Assembly (NCBI GenBank): GCA_030610745.1
Contig: JAUWRC010000007.1
Location: 1-24,726, forward strand
Source of the DNA: Clostridia bacterium
GTDB lineage: Bacteria > Aerophobota > Aerophobia > Aerophobales > AE-B3A
Direction: 5' to 3'
DNA: 24,726 bases
Positions 21,246 through 24,726 of this stretch are shown here, piece by piece; positions within the stretch are counted from its first letter, which is position 1, and each line of letters begins with the position of its first letter. A program made the translations under genes and the position numbers. The notes beneath the pieces were generated by a model. It had not been told where the DNA came from and did no database searches. It worked only from the letters and a program-made list of their open reading frames with translations.

Positions 21246-23173
21246 GATGGGGATTTGAAAAAGAAAAACTGGATGAAGAAAAAATAGCCAGGTTAAAAGA
21301 ATTAGCAAAATTTGCCCGGGGAGACATTCTAAAGATGACTACTCTGGCTAAATCAGGTCATCCTGGAGGTTCGATGTCCAGTATAGACCTTTATCTGGCT
21401 TTATACTTATGTGCCAATATAGATCCGGGCAATCCTTACTATCCTGAGCGTGACCGCATTGTAATCAGTCATGGACATACTTCTCCCGGAGTATACGCTG
21501 GTTTAGCTCGAGCGGGCTTTTTTGATATAGACAGAGTTATTACTGAGTTCCGAAAAGCAGGAACGAGCTTTGAGGGACATGTAGAAAGGGGAGTTCCTGG
21601 CGTTGAATGGAGCAGCGGCAATCTTGGCCAGGGTCTTTCTGCTGGCTGCGGCTTTGCCTTGGCAGCCAAACTCCACCATAAAAACTACCAGGTTTTTGTA
21701 GTTATGAGTGATGGAGAACAGTCAAAAGGCCAGGTGGCAGAGGCAAGGCGTTTTGCCAGGAAGTTCGGATTGAATAACATTACGGTAATTATTGACTATA
21801 ACCGCCTGCAACTCAGCGGCTCCCTTGAAAAAATTATGCCTCAAAATATTAAAGCAGGTTATCTTGCTGATGGATGGGATGTTCTGGAGATTAATGGCCA
21901 TAACCATCAAGAGATTTATCAGGCTTTGCGCGAAGCGGTGAAGAATAAAAAATCACCGGTAGTTATTATGGCTCAAACTATCATGGGAAAAGGGATATCT
22001 TTTATGGAGGATAAATTTGAGTTTCACGGCAAGCCCTTATCTTTAGATGAGTGCAGAACTGCTTTATCTGAGCTTGGTCTTTCTGATGACTTAGATGAAT
22101 ACTCCCATCTAAGAGAAAAAGGGGAGGAGAAGACCCCTATCAGCCGAAAGCCTCTGCCCAAGATAAATATAGTCTCTGGCAGGCCTCATATTTATAGCAA
22201 AGAAGAAAAAACTGACAATCGAAGTGCTTTTGGCAGGGCTCTGAAGGATTTAGGCCAACTTAACTCATCTCATAAGGGTCTTACCCCTATCGCTGTACTG
22301 GACTGCGATCTTATTGGCTCAGTAAAAACTGATAAATTTGCTGCTGCCTCTCCAGACTATTTTTTCCAGGCAGGGATTCAAGAACATAATACAGCTACTA
22401 TAGCTGGAGCCTTATCCACTCAGGGTGTAGTCACTTTCTTTGCTGACTTCGGCGTTTTTGGCGTTGATGAAACCTATAATCAGCATCGCTTGAATGATAT
22501 AAATGAGACTAATTTGAAGCTTATTTGTACCCATAATGGAATTGATGTGGGTCAGGATGGAAAAACTCATCAATGCATTGACTATGTAGGAATAATCAAC
22601 AATCTTTATGGATATAAGATTATCATTCCTGCTGATCCTAATCAGACTGATAGGGTTATTCGTTACATAGCCAGTATATGGGGTAATTTCTTTGTGGGGA
22701 TGGGTCGCTCCAAGCTTCCTGCAATTTTCTCAGAGGATGGCAGGCCCTTTTTCGCTGAGGATTACGAGTTTCAGTATGGGAAGGCAGATTTAGTGCGGCA
22801 AGGCAAGGCGGCGGCGATTATTTCTATGGGAAGTATGCTTCAGCGCGCCATCCGGGCCTGGGAAATTCTAAAAGAGAAAGGCTGCCGGGTGCAAGTGATA
22901 AATGTTTCTTGTCTTAGCGATTTAGATAGAGAAACCTTAAAAAAAGCAGCTAAAACAGGAACAATTGTTACCTACGAAGATCACAATGTAAACACTGGCC
23001 TGGGAAGTCTCGTAGCCAATTTTCTTGCTGAAAGCTCTCTTAATCCACGATTTCAGAAAATGGGTATAAAAGGTTATGCTGGTTCAGGAATCCCTGAAGA
23101 GCTTTTTAAGATAGAGGGACTGGATGTAGAATCTCTTGTAGAGACGGTAATTAATTTAGTTCGTAGTTCATAG
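21242..23173 (+). CDS. tkt: Transketolase
   Basis: Thiamine diphosphate enzyme moving two-carbon units between sugar phosphates. The 643-residue single chain contains all three domains. The first has SGHPGGSMS (38-46, H40), SGNLGQGLSAG, and the ThDP motif SDGEQSKGQVAEARRFA with a downstream asparagine in IIDYNRLQLSG. The second has the PYR-domain segment FADFGVFGVDETYNQHRLND and HNGIDVGQDGKTHQ. The C-terminal domain ends with YEDHNVNTGLGS. Many uncultured bacteria have two-gene split versions; this one is fused. The upstream small membrane protein overlaps it by four bases. AAAAGGAGGA lies about eight bases before the ATG. Confidence 0.95.
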   Translation: MRWGFEKEKLDEEKIARLKELAKFARGDILKMTTLAKSGHPGGSMSSIDLYLALYLCANIDPGNPYYPERDRIVISHGHTSPGVYAGLARAGFFDIDRVITEFRKAGTSFEGHVERGVPGVEWSSGNLGQGLSAGCGFALAAKLHHKNYQVFVVMSDGEQSKGQVAEARRFARKFGLNNITVIIDYNRLQLSGSLEKIMPQNIKAGYLADGWDVLEINGHNHQEIYQALREAVKNKKSPVVIMAQTIMGKGISFMEDKFEFHGKPLSLDECRTALSELGLSDDLDEYSHLREKGEEKTPISRKPLPKINIVSGRPHIYSKEEKTDNRSAFGRALKDLGQLNSSHKGLTPIAVLDCDLIGSVKTDKFAAASPDYFFQAGIQEHNTATIAGALSTQGVVTFFADFGVFGVDETYNQHRLNDINETNLKLICTHNGIDVGQDGKTHQCIDYVGIINNLYGYKIIIPADPNQTDRVIRYIASIWGNFFVGMGRSKLPAIFSEDGRPFFAEDYEFQYGKADLVRQGKAAAIISMGSMLQRAIRAWEILKEKGCRVQVINVSCLSDLDRETLKKAAKTGTIVTYEDHNVNTGLGSLVANFLAESSLNPRFQKMGIKGYAGSGIPEELFKIEGLDVESLVETVINLVRSS

Positions 23174-23285
23174 TTCGTTGACAGAAACAACGAGCAGTAA
23201 ACAAGATGATGAGTAGTGGTTAATTGGTGAGCGGTGAGTAGTGCCCTCTCCTCTGAGGGGATACGAGATACGAATTAGGGGAGGT
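23174..23285. repeat. Degenerate repeat cluster, palindromic repeat copy 3
   Basis: TTCATAGTTCGTTG and GTGAGCGGTGAGTAGTG words lead into a degenerate palindrome CCCTCTCCTCTGAGGGG (23244-23260), then ACGAGATACGAATTAG. The unit matches the order of the copies at 9523 and 19373 but its arms are shortened. Confidence 0.6.
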
Positions 23286-23291
23286 AGGAAA

Positions 23292-23816
23292 ATGGCTCAG
23301 TTGGAAGGAAAAAAAGCATTAATGATTATAGCAAAGAAGGAGTTTCGGGATGAGGAGCTCCTAGAACCTAAAGCTATTCTAGAGGAGAAAGGGATAGAAG
23401 TAGTTATTGCCTCTACTTCTCTGGGTAAGGTCAAGGGGAGGTTCGGAGCAACGGCAAAACCAGACATACTCTTAAGCGATGCTAAAGTAGAGGACTATGA
23501 TGCAGTTATATTTGTAGGAGGAGGGGGAGCAAAGCAATATTGGGATGATTCTCTTGCTCACAAGATCAGCCGGGAAGCAGTAAAACAGGGGAAAATCCTC
23601 TGTGCTATTTGTATTGCTCCGGTTATTCTGGCTAATGCGGGAGTTCTGGCGGGGAAAAAAGCTACTGTATGGTCTTCAGAGAAAGAAAGATTAAAGGCCA
23701 AAGGAGCCATTTATACAGGAGAACCCCTCCAGGTAGAAGGAAAAATCATCACCGGCGAGGGCCCACACGCAGCCAAAGATTTTGGCAAAGCTATAGTAAA
23801 AGCACTGGAGTCCTGA
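23292..23816 (+). CDS. DJ-1/PfpI family protein
   Basis: A 174-residue member of the class I glutamine amidotransferase-like fold (peptidase, deglycase or chaperone-type activities are reported). The nucleophile elbow is LCAICIAPVILA with C107. The conserved acidic residue near the N-terminus lies in FRDEELLEP. VIFVGGGGAKQYW is the typical glycine-rich loop and VEGKIITGEGPHAAKDF the C-terminal pattern. I start it at ATG 23292 because GGGGAGGT sits six bases upstream. The longer frame from 23241 would translate the repeat and adds no family residues. The exact substrate cannot be told. It follows transketolase by 118 bases of repeat and may have its own expression. Confidence 0.9.
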   Translation: MAQLEGKKALMIIAKKEFRDEELLEPKAILEEKGIEVVIASTSLGKVKGRFGATAKPDILLSDAKVEDYDAVIFVGGGGAKQYWDDSLAHKISREAVKQGKILCAICIAPVILANAGVLAGKKATVWSSEKERLKAKGAIYTGEPLQVEGKIITGEGPHAAKDFGKAIVKALES

Positions 23817-24240
23817 AGTTTCTGGAAGAGATTTATACGCTTGCCGAAGGACATTTTCTGAAGGAGCCTTGTAGTCGTCACCTTAACGAAGCTTCTGAGT
23901 GGAGGAAAAAGAAAGATTTACTGTTTGAGGAACGAAGTGACGAGTTTGATTCCGAAGGAATAGGCTAATCTTTCCCGTAGCGAAGAAGCTGAGCAGAAAT
24001 AATCCAAAGCGGATATACAGCGACGGAAGAAAATTGTCCGAGGCACTTTTTGACAAAATTCAAGGAAGTAATATAATATTGTTGCTCGTCGCTCGTTGCT
24101 TGTATCTCGAAAGAAAGAGTGCGAATCGTGACTCATCACTCGCGATTCGTGGCTTGAATAATGGATACAAGTAAGGGGACAAGAAGTTAATTAACGAGCG
24201 ACGAACAACAAACAACGAGCAACGAAATAAAGGAGGGAAG
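23817..24240. other. 424-base noncoding, repeat-rich stretch before hflX
   Basis: The first half has hairpin-like words built around CGAAG, such as ATTCC-GAA-GGAAT at about 23950 and GAGGAACGAAGTGACGAG. The second half has a promoter (24050-24077) whose transcript begins within GCTCGTCGCTCGTTGCTTG. That segment is roughly complementary to ACGAGCGACGAACAAC...AACGAGCAACG at 24194-24224. CGAATCG (24122-24128) can pair with CGATTCG downstream. No convincing coding frame was found. Confidence 0.5.
24050..24077 (+). promoter_or_regulatory. Promoter of hflX
   Basis: TTGACA (24050-24055), 16 bases, TATAAT (24072-24077). It drives a leader of about 180 bases that contains an imperfect inverted repeat. 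Confidence 0.7.
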
Positions 24241-24261
24241 ATTTTTACGGGAAAAAATAGT

Positions 24262-24726
24262 TTGAGAGAAGTTGAGGCCGAGTCTGAAGAAAAAGCCATC
24301 CTCGTAGCCATAAAAAGTGGAAATCCGCGGACTCCTCTTGAGTGGACAATAGAAGATTCTCTAGAGGAGTTAGCACGTCTTGCCGAGACAGCCGGAGCGA
24401 AGATTCTTACAAAAATTATCCAAAATCGCAGCACCCCAGATAATGCCTTTTACGTTGGGAAGGGTAAGGCCGCTGAGTTAGCCAATTTAGCCAGAGAATT
24501 AGAGGCGGACTTAATTATTTTTGATGATGATTTAACTTCTACCCAACAGTACAATTTGGAAGAAAAGGCAAAAGTTAAAATTGTCGATCGAACGCAGCTT
24601 ATTCTTGATATTTTTGCCAGGAGGGCTCGGTCAGCAGCAGGAAAGATACAGGTGGAACTAGCCCAGCTAATTTATTTACTTCCTCGTCTGGTAGGAAAGG
24701 GGATTATGCTCTCCCGCCTGGGGGCA
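24262..24726 (+). CDS. hflX: GTPase HflX, N-terminal part (cut by window edge)
   Basis: Ribosome-associated GTPase that splits or rescues stalled ribosomes. The visible 155 residues are the HflX N-terminal domain: AILVAIKSG, the conserved YVGKGKAAEL, then LILDIFARRARSAAGKIQVE with LAQLIYLLPRL, leading toward a G-domain that is beyond the edge. The start is unclear. I use TTG at 24262 (MREVEAESEEKAILV), the only canonical start codon in frame, though its ribosome site is weak (GGGA). A strong AGGAGGG at 24231-24237 instead fits an in-frame ATT at 24241 or ACG at 24247. The frame is open upstream to 24175. Confidence 0.88.
   Translation, partial: MREVEAESEEKAILVAIKSGNPRTPLEWTIEDSLEELARLAETAGAKILTKIIQNRSTPDNAFYVGKGKAAELANLARELEADLIIFDDDLTSTQQYNLEEKAKVKIVDRTQLILDIFARRARSAAGKIQVELAQLIYLLPRLVGKGIMLSRLGA

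Noticed and set aside
23241..23291. Upstream start of the DJ-1/PfpI gene
   Set aside because: It would translate repeat DNA, while ATG 23292 has a good ribosome site and a family-like beginning.
23669..23968. 99-residue frame overlapping the DJ-1/PfpI gene
   Set aside because: It overlaps a well supported gene in another frame, is arginine-rich and has no ribosome site or known motif.
24060..24434. 124-residue minus-strand frame over the hflX start
   Set aside because: It lies antisense to clear HflX motifs and to the repeat DNA, with no domain pattern.

Overview
The window looks like a chromosomal segment from an uncultured, AT-rich, probably anaerobic bacterium. It has bacterial dnaA, rpoZ and gmk, a diaminopimelate pathway, and many recognisable sigma-70 type promoters. 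I cannot name the phylum from the sequence alone. The intergenic DNA is littered with degenerate short-word repeats and dispersed palindromes, and in places these run into gene ends.

Layout. 1-2226 (minus): aromatic amino acid operon aroE-aroC-aroK, with overlapping stop/start codons and aroK cut by the window edge. 2144-2909: a gene-poor stretch with a strong promoter, a 10-codon leader ORF and an RNA with competing pairings, upstream of a Gfo/Idh/MocA oxidoreductase. 3918-5766: a toxin-antitoxin promoter, an antitoxin gene, a truncated MazF/PemK-like toxin, then argH. 5913-9532: lysA-dapF-dapA-folK. 9617-11474: yicC-gmk-rpoZ, closed by a terminator. 11653-13425: dnaA (minus) and a probable replication origin with DnaA boxes, a 16-bp inverted repeat and AT-rich DNA.

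13426-17100 (plus) is a regulatory island. It starts with a compact, divergent sigma-54-like protein, followed 3 bp later by an NtrC-type activator that keeps the GAFTGA motif. Next come a PAS protein with a probable winged-helix tail instead of a kinase domain, and a lone receiver. No histidine kinase is present. 17110-17707 (minus) is a RelE-like toxin with its antitoxin and a good promoter.

17784-19422: a heptad-repeat coiled-coil protein whose promoter predicts a leaderless mRNA, then a phosphofructokinase whose active-site residues point to pyrophosphate as phosphoryl donor. 19440-20805 (minus): yebC and cobO. 20914-23816: a one-helix membrane protein translationally coupled to a full-length transketolase, then a DJ-1/PfpI protein. 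23817-24726: a repeat-rich noncoding stretch, a promoter, and the 5' part of hflX.

The most interesting points are the divergent sigma-54-like factor at the origin with its adjacent activator, the leader RNA at 2600-2784, the decayed toxin feeding argH, and the predicted leaderless coiled-coil gene. No tRNA, rRNA, CRISPR array or intact transposase was seen.
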